Source of the DNA: Nosema muscidifuracis
Taxonomy: Eukaryota > Microsporidia > Nosematidae
Direction of reading: 5' to 3'
Length of the DNA: 64,000 bases
Assembly: GCA_028335825.1 (NCBI GenBank)
Contig: JAIOKI010000023.1
Coordinates: forward strand, 62,001-126,000
The translations under genes were made by a program, and so were the position numbers. Of this stretch, positions 43,401 through 54,500 are shown piece by piece (within the stretch, counting starts at the first letter, position 1; each line of letters begins with the position of its first letter). The notes beneath the pieces are model-generated. The model saw only the letters and a program-made list of their open reading frames with translations, did not search any database and had not been told where the DNA came from.

Positions 43401-44169
43401 ATTCAACAACCGTTTGTAGGATGTTGTCATCATTACCTTTTTTAGAACATCTCACTGCTCCACTTTTTCTTACCAAGGTCATTAAACCTGGTTTATTTTT
43501 ACCTATGGCAGGTGTTTCCACTACCATATACTTTTCTAGTCTTCCAATAAAAGTGGATTTCTTCCATGTTTCTTGTAGACATAAAATTGATGGTTTCTCT
43601 ACTTTCAAAAGGATCTCTAAGTCTTCCTTCTTCCCATAAAGATGATTTATATTAAGACTACAAAGCTTAACTTTGTCAAGAGTCTTTAACTTTTGTACCT
43701 GCTTAAACTTAGCTGGTTTTTCTTTTAACACATTAATGTTTAACTGCTTTAATGCATTAATAAAGTTGTCTTTTTGTACTTTCTTTACAGCAAAGAAAGT
43801 AAATGTTGTATCACGTCTGCGATGTCTTTTACTACCTACAATACAGTTATCTAAAACTGGATTAACTCTTGTAAGTTTCTTTTGTAACTCTGGAATCTTA
43901 ATATGGCTTGCCAAGGCCTTTACTAAGCAGAGCTTCTTTTGTAAGCTGTTAAGCTTGATCTTTTTTCTTAAATTAAACATTACATTATAATTTAAAGATT
44001 TTACTCCGAGGGATCTCGAATGACATTTACTTTTGATTTTAATAAGTTTGTAACTTAAATCAATACAAATACTTTTGTTGCTTCTAAGAAGCTTAAATAA
44101 AGAAGTTTTTTGATTCCTTAGAGTGAATCGTAATAAATCAATATTTAGAATTTTATTTTCAGGGACCAT
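40459..44169 (-). CDS. LINE ORF2: APE endonuclease, reverse transcriptase, zinc motif
   Basis: The 1236-residue polyprotein nicks target DNA and copies the element's RNA there. The APE-type endonuclease is at about 165-390, with N173, E200 (CLQE), Y272, GDMN (307-310), D351 and GDH (373-375). The reverse transcriptase is at about 590-890, with AGPDEIP (601-607), FIDFEKAYD (734-742), RQGCPCSP (794-801) and the catalytic FADD (832-835). A C-terminal CCHC motif (C1142, C1145, H1154, C1159) resembles the zf-RVT module. A lysine-rich N-terminal extension of about 160 residues precedes the endonuclease. ATG overlaps the ORF1 stop (ATGGTCCCTGA), suggesting reinitiation. No active-site residue appears lost. 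Confidence 0.93.
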   Translation of the reverse strand: MVPENKILNIDLLRFTLRNQKTSLFKLLRSNKSICIDLSYKLIKIKSKCHSRSLGVKSLNYNVMFNLRKKIKLNSLQKKLCLVKALASHIKIPELQKKLTRVNPVLDNCIVGSKRHRRRDTTFTFFAVKKVQKDNFINALKQLNINVLKEKPAKFKQVQKLKTLDKVKLCSLNINHLYGKKEDLEILLKVEKPSILCLQETWKKSTFIGRLEKYMVVETPAIGKNKPGLMTLVRKSGAVRCSKKGNDDNILQTVVEFKTSTGWTKILVINVYVPQDRELKQLTLIKLINLLNIEKNKRCYKEIIVMGDMNCKDSTLKQKLVAGGLNPLINYNRVSGTRILSNGKVSKRRIDTIFRVLKQDSEKVTISQRWAVGDHLLLRRYITLPSPVVETSFTYNRKKMQDPLIEEKLSQLLNRKLFTIEELPRVLKEVCTTEKVYDKVKVKKGLPIKWKHINVYKRFRLATKQVLKQWNDVNAFRYLTLKKEVEETRVKVRRERANLWAFNGINLYKSNRSRDFWKWLKGMSNTSVRLDNVCLQDEEGIAHNEQQKKLEIANKFYAKLATSTVDSDSIYNKSLLKEPPDDVTMEELIKATNNCGNNKAAGPDEIPTELYKVLLRPSLVYKKLPSFLVDEINKFITGASPPVYWSAADMVCLHKKGDETDINNYRGIALINTISKIYLKIINDRLTQFVDTNNILSPYQAGFRAGEECMNQVATLLEVVKRREFRSLKTYLCFIDFEKAYDNVSHELLFNKLQKYCIPEYLINTLKDIYGNTQMRIRIGGDTSSGYSYRKGVRQGCPCSPMLFNLFINDIFDDMTKVIVPRSTIAIPGLMFADDIVVFGDSKNDLELKIQQISKWAVDNQMKVNCNKSGILVWNTNTSYESEDISIDIDFGKICEVTEYRYLGVLIKKSTLEDHLVKDGAFRGKKALEALKPKLLNKSICIPFKGILIKNVLVPALMYGSELWGMSSTRSGRISRILRKAVRMIFWTKIVPLDRIMDEFCINRIQIQAALNRFRALRKWKHNKTIISEFVEQVPRAKKTTWSSRTRRWCKRYVGHDYESIDYKVAKQRIIEVLKGRRSYNTTIASSLAAQYGIFESQLKYILTQINKRQIRNYTKIRCNLIRWSSALANALRIPQYYREHCFLCEGEQENLEHFLLDCPSLSETRSLYENKITELNSLTLTKVERVKMIIGNINDIKTSPTGRKALLVRVEFLDKMIVQRYIIVQQKSRLHVSSE

Positions 44170-46348
44170 TAGCCTCCAGAATATCTTTTATAGCTTCATC
44201 ATCTAAAGCAAACTTTTTTAACATACTTGTCTCCAAATTATTAAGACATCGTACTATAACTTTTATAGACTTTTGCAGAGGAACAAAAGACTTCCAACTT
44301 TTTTTAATACCAGCAAGATCTGCTACTATTTTATCTTTGTTATAAGACAAGAACTGTCTCAAAGCATTTGGCTCAGACAGGCATCTGACTCCCTCAGCAA
44401 TTCTACAAAGACTGTCTATCACTCTTAAAACAGCTTCATATCTTACTAAAAGGATCGTCTTCCCACTGACATCTTTTATGTAAGGAATATCTGATTCCTT
44501 AACACCTAGTATCTTAGCCCAGACAGCTAAATTTTTATGGCCCTCTCCTGATGGTAGACCTTCCATTGTAACCAGCCGATACTTATTTTCGGCTGGTTTC
44601 TTCCCCTCAAGCATGATTTTGAGGAGTTCTTCTCTAGACAGCTTATCTGTCCATTTTTCTCCAGTATTCTTCTTTACTGGCTTTTTGTCTCTATTGTCCT
44701 TCATTTTAGGGGCAATAAAATTTTTTATTTCAACTTTTTTATGAGCTGAGTCTTCTCTAAGTCTCCTTAAGAGATTTTTCTTTTGTTTGTGTGATACCAC
44801 ACTTCCCTTAGTGGTTTTACTGGGAACTTTTAGAACATCCTTCGGCTTGCCAACCTTAGGGTAGTTTTTATTTGTGAAGCGTTTCGACTTCTCCCTTTTG
44901 TTGAGTACAACATTTTTCTTAGTCTCTTGCAAGTTATGCAACTTAGAAAATTGTTCCTCTTTTATTGTTTCCACAAAGGACTCTACAGACTCAATTAAGA
45001 TGTCAGTCGCTTTGTGGTCTACTATCATAGGCCCTTGGAGGCCTTCTTTTGTGATAACATCTAGATTACACATATTGGCATCTAGATGTATATTATCTTT
45101 TATGGAGTGTTTCGGCTCCTTTTCTTTTTTTACATCCTCTGATAGCCTCAGAGGGTAGTTACTTTTATCAAGGCGTTTCGACCTCTGTTGTCTTTTAGGA
45201 TCCCCTAGATAAGCTAAGGGATAACTCTTATCATTAGAGTCATCAGATGACTCTTCACTGTTGTTAATGTTACGAATCCAATCAGGCATTAGTGAGGTAT
45301 ACCTGTTGTCATCGATAACTTCCATTTTATCAGCCAATAGACTATCTTTTTTGATCACTACTGATCTTCCGTAGCTGGCTACGACCTTTGTCCATCCTTC
45401 TTCAGATGTTCTCTTTAAAAGAATGGGACTCTTTGGTTTCCTGCCTTTGCAGGAAGCTTTTGCTACCTTGGAAAGGAAGACTGATAGTGCAGAGGACTTG
45501 GGCGATCCAATGCTTGTTATTTGAGATGGCATGGTGACCTTACCATCCTCTTTTACAATCGAGTTATCCGGATGAGGAGTTCGATCTTTGTCTTTTATTG
45601 CAGTTTCCTGCTTCACTTCATTCATTGATTCAGCGTTTACTTTATTGACATCATCATAATTGACACGGTTGATGAGATCATTCACTTGTTTTTGAAGTAA
45701 TTCATACTTCTTCTTTTGTGTACTCAGTTCACGTTGACACGACTTAACATGTGCATCTTGGAGCTTAATCAAGTCTATCAGACTTAATGAGTATCTAGAG
45801 ATGTTGTAAATATCTCTGTTCTTTTCTTTATCAATATGATAAAAATTTTTACTTGCTTTTTCAAACAAAACTTCTGTTTTTGAGTAGAGACTATTCAATT
45901 TTTTTATGTCATAGTACAAAGCATTACCAGTGCTAAGAGTACCATAACTACTTTTAATTCCTTCCAGTAAAGATGTTTGACTATCTTTCTGTACTTTTGA
46001 GGTTGGTAAGTCCTCGTTTGTGCTGCATCTCTGCGGAGTGTTTTTTTTACAATTGTCTAACCCCATATTGGAGTATCTAGAGATGTTGTAAATATCTCTG
46101 TTCTTTTCTTTATCAATATGATAAAAATTTTTACTTGCTTTTTCAAACAAAACTTCTGTTTTTGAGTAGAGACTATTCAATTTTTTTATGTCATAGTACA
46201 AAGCATTACCAGTGCTAAGAGTACCATAACTACTTTTAATTCCTTCCAGTAAAGATGTTTGACTATCTTTCTGTACTTTTGAGGTTGGTAAGTCCTCGTT
46301 TGTGCTGCATCTCTGCGGAGTGTTTTTTTTACAATTGTCTAACCCCAT
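44159..46348 (-). CDS. LINE ORF1 protein with duplicated N-terminus
   Basis: This 729-residue lysine-rich protein lies directly upstream of ORF2 and presumably binds the element's RNA. The start is ATG 46348; the frame also runs upstream into the neighbouring truncated copy's 3' UTR to 46393, which is not native ORF1. Residues 1-93 are repeated without visible change at 95-187 (MGLDNCKKN to ISRYS). A predicted coiled-coil region with heptad-like leucines follows the duplication, then basic low-complexity sequence, then a C-terminal globular part (about 580-729) containing NLAVWAKILGVKESDIPY. I see no zinc knuckle or canonical RRM. Confidence 0.8.
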   Translation of the reverse strand: MGLDNCKKNTPQRCSTNEDLPTSKVQKDSQTSLLEGIKSSYGTLSTGNALYYDIKKLNSLYSKTEVLFEKASKNFYHIDKEKNRDIYNISRYSNMGLDNCKKNTPQRCSTNEDLPTSKVQKDSQTSLLEGIKSSYGTLSTGNALYYDIKKLNSLYSKTEVLFEKASKNFYHIDKEKNRDIYNISRYSLSLIDLIKLQDAHVKSCQRELSTQKKKYELLQKQVNDLINRVNYDDVNKVNAESMNEVKQETAIKDKDRTPHPDNSIVKEDGKVTMPSQITSIGSPKSSALSVFLSKVAKASCKGRKPKSPILLKRTSEEGWTKVVASYGRSVVIKKDSLLADKMEVIDDNRYTSLMPDWIRNINNSEESSDDSNDKSYPLAYLGDPKRQQRSKRLDKSNYPLRLSEDVKKEKEPKHSIKDNIHLDANMCNLDVITKEGLQGPMIVDHKATDILIESVESFVETIKEEQFSKLHNLQETKKNVVLNKREKSKRFTNKNYPKVGKPKDVLKVPSKTTKGSVVSHKQKKNLLRRLREDSAHKKVEIKNFIAPKMKDNRDKKPVKKNTGEKWTDKLSREELLKIMLEGKKPAENKYRLVTMEGLPSGEGHKNLAVWAKILGVKESDIPYIKDVSGKTILLVRYEAVLRVIDSLCRIAEGVRCLSEPNALRQFLSYNKDKIVADLAGIKKSWKSFVPLQKSIKVIVRCLNNLETSMLKKFALDDEAIKDILEANGP
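45785..46348 (-). repeat. Perfect 282-bp tandem duplication at the 5' end of the LINE
   Basis: Unit 1 is about 46067-46348 and unit 2 about 45785-46066. The two are identical as far as I can read and preserve the ORF1 frame (94 codons each). The lack of differences implies a very recent event or an assembly artefact. Confidence 0.9.
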
Positions 46349-46351
46349 ATT

Positions 46352-46845
46352 ATTCAGCGGAATGCTACAGCATAATATGCAGCTTTGAGCCAAACCCCTC
46401 CCAGGTCAGAATTTAATTCTTTTATTGCTAATAAATTAGCTACTTTTGTATCAGATTTTACTCTGATGAGACATGAAGTCTACTCTTTTGTTGTACAATG
46501 ATATATCTTTGTACTATCATTTTATCAAGAAATTCTACTCTTGCAAGTAGAGCTTTTCTTCCTATTGGTGAAGTCTTGATGTCATTGATATTACCAATGA
46601 TCATCTTAACTCGTTCTACTTTTGTCAGAGTTAAAGAATTTAACTCTGTAATTTTGTTCTCATAAAGAGATCTTGTCTCAGATAAGGATGGACAATCTAA
46701 CAGGAAATGTTCAAGATTTTCCTGTTCTCCCTCACATAGAAAGCAATGTTCTCTATAATACTGAGGGATTCTACGAGCATTAGCTAACGCAGAAGATCAT
46801 CTAATTAAATTACATCTTATTTTAATGTAATTCCTTATCTTAGAT
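46352..46845 (-). mobile_element. 5'-truncated second copy of the LINE, 3' end only
   Basis: About 490 bp correspond base for base, with a handful of differences, to about 40353-40845, i.e. the end of ORF2 and the first part of the 3' UTR. It is head-to-tail with the full copy. Its 5' truncation point is about 46845, next to the end of the LSU rRNA gene. Its 3' UTR stops at TTCAGCGGAAT, where the full element begins. Confidence 0.88.
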
Positions 46846-46849
46846 AATT

Positions 46850-47158
46850 TACTTAAAAACATATTCCTAATCAATTTTCTTATTAACAATCTTAACTATG
46901 CAAATTACATACACACCTACACTGTAATACAAAAAGTAGTAACCTCAAAATGTCGGCATACACCTTCATTCTTACAGTTCTGCTTAATAGAGTAGTATTC
47001 TCCCAAATGTATCTTTGAGCTACGCTTCAGGCTTAAGAGGCTTTCAGCCTTAATCGAAACGACGTAGCTAAGCAACATAACTTAATAGTTAATCGCACTA
47101 CCAGTGGTCATCACTTAGAGTTCCTCTCGTACTATCAAAGTTCACTCAAAAATACTTA

Positions 47159-47200
<42 letters not shown>

Positions 47201-47635
47201 TCTCACGTTCCTCATTACCGGGTGAACAATCCAACACTTCGTAACATATACACTACGATGATCAGAAGAGACGACATCGAAGAATCAAAAAGCAGAGTCG
47301 CTATGATCGCTTGCCTGCTACAAGCCAGTTATCCCTGTGGTAACTTTTCAATCACCCAATACATAATGAATGTAATTGGGATCGCTAGGCCAAGGTTTCC
47401 CTACTAAATACAGTCATATGTATAAAGTAAAGCAGATTTATTCCCTTATAATAAACTGATGGTTACCATCCATCATTCATCTACCTTAGGACAGCTGTGT
47501 TACTTTTTAACAGCTGTACCGCCCCAGCCAAACTCCCCATATATCCAAATAAACAAATATTCAAACATACTAGTGGTTTCACAAATCATCTCCCACCTCT
47601 CTACAATATACCGAATAATTATTAGAACATACTAA

Positions 47636-47667
<32 letters not shown>

Positions 47668-47766
47668 GATATACAACAAGCCCGTTCCCTTGTCTCGTGG
47701 TTTCACAAAATTGTAAGTAGGGACAGTAGGAATCTCGTTGCTCCATTCATGCGCGTCACCAATTAA

Positions 47767-47819
<53 letters not shown>

Positions 47820-49390
47820 ATTCGCTTACACAACTTTAACAATAAATGCACTGGGCAGAATTCACTTCTTGTAATACAAAAAGCTATGTTTTTAATAAAC
47901 AGTCAGATTCCTTACATAGTAAAAGTTCTAGCATGCTAGAGCCAATCTTTATCCCAAGGTTACAGATCTAATTTGCCGAATTCCCTTACTTACTTTAATT
48001 TAAAATATCTGTTATGATACAAAGACACCTGATGCGGTATAGGTACGGCTACACTACTTCTTTTTTATCAAGTATATATAACACGTATTTCTTATCATAA
48101 CAATCCATACGTACACACAGTCTAATTCATTTTTCTTACACCGCTTATATACTGTCATCATCAAGTCGCCTTGCAGTAGTCAAGTGAAGAACTATTGATC
48201 TTCTTTGTTTTTACAATAACACCGACTCACTTCAATACCATTGAAAACCCTAGTCTATATCTATACAAATATATTGTTACTGCCTCCAAGATCGGCCCAT
48301 TTGTTTCTTCCATATACATTCACACATATACTTCAATACAAACAAATTGCACAGCTACCTAAATACTCATATAGAAACATCTCATAAAAGTAGTCATCTT
48401 CTTCCATTTTATACAATAATACATTCGGTAGGTACGTTGTAACACGTTTCTTAGCGGATTTCTACTTCCATAACAACCGCCCTACTGTCTCAATGTATTC
48501 ATCATATTTATGGTATACTGTCTACTATTTAGAATATTTAATGTTCCATAAGGTTCATCCCTTTTTGCACATCATTCTTACAATCATGTGCCCACTAGTC
48601 ATACAATAGATTCATTCTGTAAACCTAATCTACAGAAGACCATAGAATTAAAGATTTCTCATAGTCGAGACTATAACAGTGTCCTACATCTATGTCCTAT
48701 ATACAATGACTGCTGTCCTGAGAGACATTTCGCTGTGAACCAGCTACCACACAGTTCGATTGGTCTTTCGCCACTATACACATCTTAAATCATCGATTTG
48801 CACGTCAGAATGATTATGGTCTTCCAATAAACTGTTGCTTATCTTCAACCAGAACATGCATAGTTCACTGTGTTTCGGGTCTTATAGTTATAACTTGTCA
48901 TATTAATAACGACTGAGCCATTATCTTGCTATAACTATAATCTCCTTGGTCCGTGTTTCAAGACGGGTCCTTAAACATAAGGCTGCCCCACACATTTTCA
49001 CAAATTCCTTCGCAGTACTTATTTGCTATCGGTATGCCATTATATTTAACCTTAGATATCTCATTCTACCTGTATTCAGACTGCACTACCAAGCAGCCCT
49101 ACTCGCTGATACTTACTATTTTATTCAACTAACGAATATTATATTCTGTACAAATAAGTAATAAAATAGTGATTTACATCTCCAATAGGATTACAATCAC
49201 GGGTTGCTTCTTGTTCACTCGCTGCTACTACAGAAATCCTGGTTAGTTTCTTTTCCTCCTTCTAATGATATGCTTAAGTTCAAAGGGTCCTCTATACACA
49301 TCTGTATATATTCGGTAACAATGCTTTCGTATTCATCTACGACCTTCATCGCTGTGGCATCCTATTGATCCCATGTGTGGGTAAAATAAA
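46850..49390 (-). rRNA. Large-subunit rRNA with fused 5.8S
   Basis: The gene is read on the minus strand. The sarcin-ricin loop AGTACGAGAGGAAC lies at about 47120-47135, the peptidyl-transferase GATAACTGGCTTGT at about 47325-47340, and GGTAGCCAAATGCC at about 47775-47790. At the 5' end the 5.8S-like GATGAAGGTCGTAGATGAAT (about 49340-49360) runs into TTGAACTTAAGCATATCA (about 49268-49285) with no spacer, the fused 5.8S-LSU arrangement typical of microsporidia. Length is about 2.54 kb. Both ends are estimated within about 30 nt. Confidence 0.95.
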
Positions 49391-49595
49391 ATAATATATA
49401 TTAGTATAACATATATATATAATAGTATAATCTAATAAATATAAATACATATTAGTATAATCTAATATAAATATAAATACATATTAGTATAATCTAATAT
49501 AATAAATATACATTAGTATAACAATATATATATATATAAATATATATTAGTAAAACATATATATATAAATATTAATAGTATAATAACTGTTACTC
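49391..49595 (-). other. Internal transcribed spacer between SSU and LSU
   Basis: About 200 nt of nearly pure AT repeats (ATATTAGTATAATCTAATA type) lie between the SSU 3' end and the fused 5.8S-LSU. Its repeat length may vary between rDNA copies. Confidence 0.85.
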
Positions 49596-50833
49596 GATAT
49601 GATCCTGCTAATGGTTCTCCAACAGCAACCATGTTACGACTTATATCAGATCTAATACATCTTGTTCAAGTAGTTTACACTAATTTCACAACATATATCA
49701 TCTTAGATAGCGACGGGCGGTGTGTACAAAGAACAGGGACACATTCAATTCTACTTATTTAATAAAATTTACTAGCAATTCCAAGTTCAAATATCTCTTA
49801 CAAAATATTATCCCATAAAGATTTATATCTATTGTATTGCGCGTGCAGCCCAAAATGTCTGAGGGCATAACGGACCTGTTTTAATCCTTTCCTTCCTACA
49901 CTGATTGTGTCTGTCTATAAGGGTCTCACGTCTTGTTGAAATTAATCAAAACTTCACAGCATCCATTGAAAACGGCCATGCACCACTATTATCATTCTCA
50001 AATAACATTCTCGCTGAATAATAAAATATTGGTAAGTTACCTCGCGTTGAGTCAAATTAAGCCGCACAATCCACTCCTTGTGGTATTCTTCCGTCAATTT
50101 CTTTAATTTTCAATCTTGCGATCATACTATCCCCAGAGCCAAAAAACTCTAATTTCTATTATGTAATACAAATACTCATATCATATCGTCGGCATAGTTT
50201 ACTGCTGGAACTACAATGGTATCTAATCATCTTCGATCCTCCAGCTTACGTCCTTGTTCAAAAAATACATACAAGTGTACAGCTTTCGCTTCTGTTCGTC
50301 CAGTCAGGGTCGTCACATTTCATCTCTCTCCCAACTATACAGTACACCTCATATTGCTTCTTAAAAATAAACTACGGACTTTTTAACTGCATCAATCATC
50401 ATACACACTCTTGGAACAAGTATTACCGCGGCTGCTGGCACTTGATTTGCCCTCCAATTAATCACCTCATATGTTTTTACAATATGAAACAATATCTATT
50501 ACTTCCCATAACTGCCTCAGACAAAATCCATAGGTCAAGTTTCGCCCCTGCTGCAATCCTTAGACTTAGTAGCCGTCTCTCAGGCTCCTTCTCCGGAATA
50601 TTACAAAGTAATACCGTTACCCGTTACTGCCTTGTTAAGCCATTACCTTAACAACTAGCTGATAGGTCTCACTCTTACTGTATACAATTATCTACACTTT
50701 AACGTAGTTATCATCAATATACATAAAATAAAGTGAGTATTACTGAGCAGTCCATTTTTCAGATACTTCTTCAAAAACATGCATGGGTTAATCTTAGGGA
50801 ATAGCGTCTACGTCAGGCAGAATCAACCTGGTG
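49596..50833 (-). rRNA. Small-subunit rRNA
   Basis: The minus strand begins CACCAGGTTGATTCTGCCTG (50833 down), the standard microsporidian SSU 5' end. The 530-loop GTGCCAGCAGCCGCGG is at about 50425-50440, and the 3' end has AAGTCGTAACATGGTTGCTG (about 49623-49642) and AGCAGGATCA. At about 1.24 kb it is much shorter than normal eukaryotic SSU. The 3' boundary is estimated. Confidence 0.96.
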
Positions 50834-51560
50834 TACAAAATAACATATCTACATTCTAGTCAGTATTAATCTAGTCTCAGAAATCTTAATCTCTCAATCA
50901 ATCAGTGCAATATAACATACGAAAACTACAACATGAGTAATAAATAATTTACATTGTGTATTATTTAATCTACTGATAAATTAAATTGACAAATCAGAAT
51001 TAATAATTAATTGCTGATTTATGATTTTTGACAGGTTATATGTAGTGTGTTTAAGTGTACTAGTACGATATATATGTTGTATAAAAAGAGTTACAATCTG
51101 GTGGTTGTGTTGAACAACGGGAAGTTGATTGGAGTGTCCAGTTAAGGATCGAGAATGGTGACCATCCTGTGAACGTGCTGGGACGTTGGTTGTTGAAGTG
51201 ATCGTGGTGATTACTTGTGTGAACAGTAATGTGAGACCGTAACGATGGTTTGGTTTGTGATGGGTTTTGTTACTTGAAGATGTAAAATATTTTATTGATG
51301 GGATATTTTTATAACATTTACTGTGTGTATGTTCATTTTTTGGTGATAGATATATTAGTTTTATTTCTTTGTGATGTAGATGGGATAGTTTGACTTGGTA
51401 TAATAATTACATTACTTTTTATATATTGTTTGTATCTTACTAATAGTCATTCTGTGAATTTGTATTGATCTTGGTATCTCATGTTATAAAAAGGTTTATG
51501 TATTTTGATACTGTATATAAGAAATAGCATTTGATTAATAATTAGAAGTAAACATCTAAT
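50834..51560. promoter_or_regulatory. Spacer upstream of the SSU rRNA, with a G-rich segment
   Basis: This region should contain the rRNA promoter and 5' external spacer on the minus strand. From about 51030 to 51270 the plus strand is markedly G/T-rich (CATCCTGTGAACGTGCTGGG and similar) and far less AT-rich than the flanks. No ORF or known RNA is recognised there. The promoter itself cannot be located by eye. Confidence 0.5.
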
Positions 51561-54500
51561 TAAATTGAATACCTATATTTCTTTTATGCTTTTGTTAAAT
51601 TCTTCAGTATTTTTTATCAATGCCTAAAAAAATACACTATTCTATTTTTTTGCAATTTCAACTCCTCTGATTATCTTAATCTTACAATTTTCAAATTTCA
51701 ATATATTAGCTCTTCTTTATTGCTGTAAAATACTTTCTTAAATTTCTTTAGTTCTTCAATCTCTAATCCATTCACCAGTATTCTGTTCATTAATCTATAA
51801 TCCTTATATACTAGTACTGTTGTTATCTACAATTTACAAAAATAAATATTATTTACTTCTGTTTGTGTTCTAATATACTAAATTATAAAACATTCTTAAT
51901 ATTTCACTTGTTTATCTTTCTGACGAAATCTCATTTATTATACTTGTAGCTATTTCTTAATCATCTTCGATTTTTCTTTTCTTATTTCATTTCTTTCAAT
52001 ATTATATACATTTTCAATAATTTTGTTTATTCTTATAAATATCTCTCAAGATCTTCACATTCTTACACTTCTTAATGGCATATCATAAATCAATATTCTA
52101 TATTATTCTAATAATATTTAAGCCATTTGACCATATTCCTCAATTTTTATTTAATGTTCCTCATATTCACCGTATATTCATCATAAATTATTAAGTAAGA
52201 TAACATAAAGATTCTGTATTTTATAACTTGTAGATTCTTTGTCACAATTTCATTATTTCTATTTAATTTTAACGTTTCATTACTATAACAATAAATTATT
52301 GAATTACCAATAGTTTCATTTGACTAAATTACTTTACTTCTGCTATCTAAAAGTTTATTATATTATCAATATGGATTTTCTATTACTAATACTTTAGATT
52401 CCCTATAACAATCTAAGTTATAATGAAATTTATATCTGTCTTATTATATTATAATATTGATATTAATTTCATATCTACTATACCTTTTTTTAATCTATTT
52501 TTTTATGAATAATGACTTAAATATACTTCTTTAACTAAATAAACATCAGAGAAATCTAGATTAATACTGCTTACATAATATTATAATATTATATTATCAT
52601 TAATCAAATTTATCCTTATATATTTTTTTAGAAAAAGGGTTAATCATTATTATTAGGTGTTTACTGTATTGATTAATAACTTAAATAAAGCTATTTTTCA
52701 GACACAAAGCATTTTCTTTTTGTTTGACTTTCAATTAGATGAAGAAACTTACACCGTATTTTTTCGTTATATTCTTGTGAAAATATTGACTCACATAATA
52801 TTTAAAGATGTTTGTTATCAAAAACAAGATTTAATTAAGATCTGAAATTCTAAACGATACAAAATATATTTGTTTTATTATAATATGCAATTATCTTGCA
52901 GAATTCTTGTTATCATAGCAATTCTTCATTTAGCTACTTGTTCTTTAAATTTTAATATGTCATATAATTCTTTTATATACAATGCACAATAATTTAACAG
53001 TCAGAATATCAACCGTAGTTCTTAATTAATGATATTATCTGTAATATGTGACACAAAAATTTAATATTCACATTTCTTCTTATTTAATGCTTCTAAAACT
53101 AAAGTCACGTTCTTTTCATCATTCTTTACTCTCACACTAAAATGACTATGTTATCTAAATATACAACTACTATTTTATAGAAGAATTTACTTAATAAGTT
53201 ATTCATTATTCTCTAAAATTTAACTTATTTATTCACCAAGTTCAATGGCATTTTAAAAACTCAGAAAGATCATCGTGTATGTAGAGCTGTTTTATATCTA
53301 CTAGAAATCATTATTTTACAATGATTTTACATTATAGTTCACCTATATTTTACGTATCTTTGATCTTATTGTTATATGTTTATATTGTGAGATTCATATC
53401 GACATCAGTAACTTCTAAACTTATCAGATTCTTTGATTGTATAAAATAATGTCTAAAATATTCAAACTATATTTTGGGATTTTCGTTTGTCTATGAATAT
53501 CAGAAAAAATAATTAATTTTTTGTCAATTTTTTTCTATCATTTACTGACTCTTTTTATTTTCAATGGACCTTATTTTTTATTCACTCTAAATTTATTGAA
53601 ATGTTTTTTTGCCATATGCTTTTCCTACATAAAAGAAAATGACTTTAGTTTTTTTAACATATATTGTCAATTATAAATTCTTCCTGTATACACTTCTTAC
53701 TTCTTTTTCATAATTTTAATTTTTTTGTTCTATACAAGTTGTAATATTGTCTTTGATAATCTTTAATGTGAATTCACTAATAAAATATTTGATGTTTGAT
53801 TAGTTATAATGCTTTATACAGATTAAAAGGAAATATTACCCCTTATAATATTTATTTATATATATTGTATTAATTAACAAATGAGATTCTTATTTTGATT
53901 TTTTTTAATGAAGTTTTTGAAATAAATAAATTTTATCAGAAGAGAAGATAATGAGTAAAGGACAACCATTCAGTCCTAGAGTAAACAAGAACAATTACTA
54001 TAATAGCCTATATGTAAAAAACATTAATAATAACATAACAAAAACACCTGTTTATTTCTGAAATGTCAATCATAAAGAACTACTTAATTTATGTGCTTTT
54101 TTGCACTTCGGGTTATTTGAATCATAATATCTAAATAATATAATAATGACTCTTTATTAAATTTATATCTCGCTTGTCTCTCAAAATTATTTACGTGATT
54201 CTTAGAAATATCTACCCAACGAAATTTTTCTCTCAATTTATTTTTTTTTGAAAATAATCCAAAGAAATAGAAATACAAAATTTTAAAATAAATTTATTGA
54301 CTTATCTCTGTCAGAAGATATAATAACTACCCCGACTATTAGTATATCTCGGCCAGAATAAGTCATTTGCTTTAATATTTTTCTTTAATTTATTTTTATG
54401 TTTTCTAATTTTTAAAGACACAAATCTACAATCCTTATTTTTATTTAGTTTTGTTTCTATATTTTCTTGAATCCCAGGTATTAGACATACAACCGAAAAA

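Larger units (their letters stand above)
40150..46348 (-). mobile_element. LINE retrotransposon with ORF1 and APE/RT ORF2, apparently full length
   Basis: This non-LTR retrotransposon of about 6.2 kb is clearly less AT-rich than its surroundings. It has ORF1 (46348-44159) and ORF2 (44169-40459) overlapping by 11 nt, then a 3' UTR of about 300 nt containing hairpin-prone segments. The 3' end lies near 40150, followed by a T-rich stretch and then XPB. Both ORFs are uninterrupted, so the copy may be young. An APE endonuclease at the ORF2 N-terminus and a CCHC motif at its C-terminus place it with APE-type LINEs. The exact clade needs a tree. The target site is not identifiable. Confidence 0.9.

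Noticed and set aside
40459-45158. Plus-strand open stretches opposite the LINE (for example 42269-42502, 43361-43639, 43673-43990, 44874-45158)
   Set aside because: They are antisense shadows of the intact ORF1 and ORF2, with no start signal or motif.
46349-46393. Fifteen extra residues at the ORF1 N-terminus
   Set aside because: They are encoded by the 3' UTR of the neighbouring truncated LINE copy, so the native start is 46348.
47764-47800. Possible R2/R1-type insertion site in the LSU gene
   Set aside because: The conserved TTAAGGTAGCCAAATGCC target region is uninterrupted; the LINE copies lie beyond the 3' end of the gene instead.
47222-50651. Several short open stretches (for example 47222-47407, 48588-48788, 48946-49161, 50442-50651)
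   Set aside because: They lie inside the rRNA genes and read rRNA complement; they are not protein genes.
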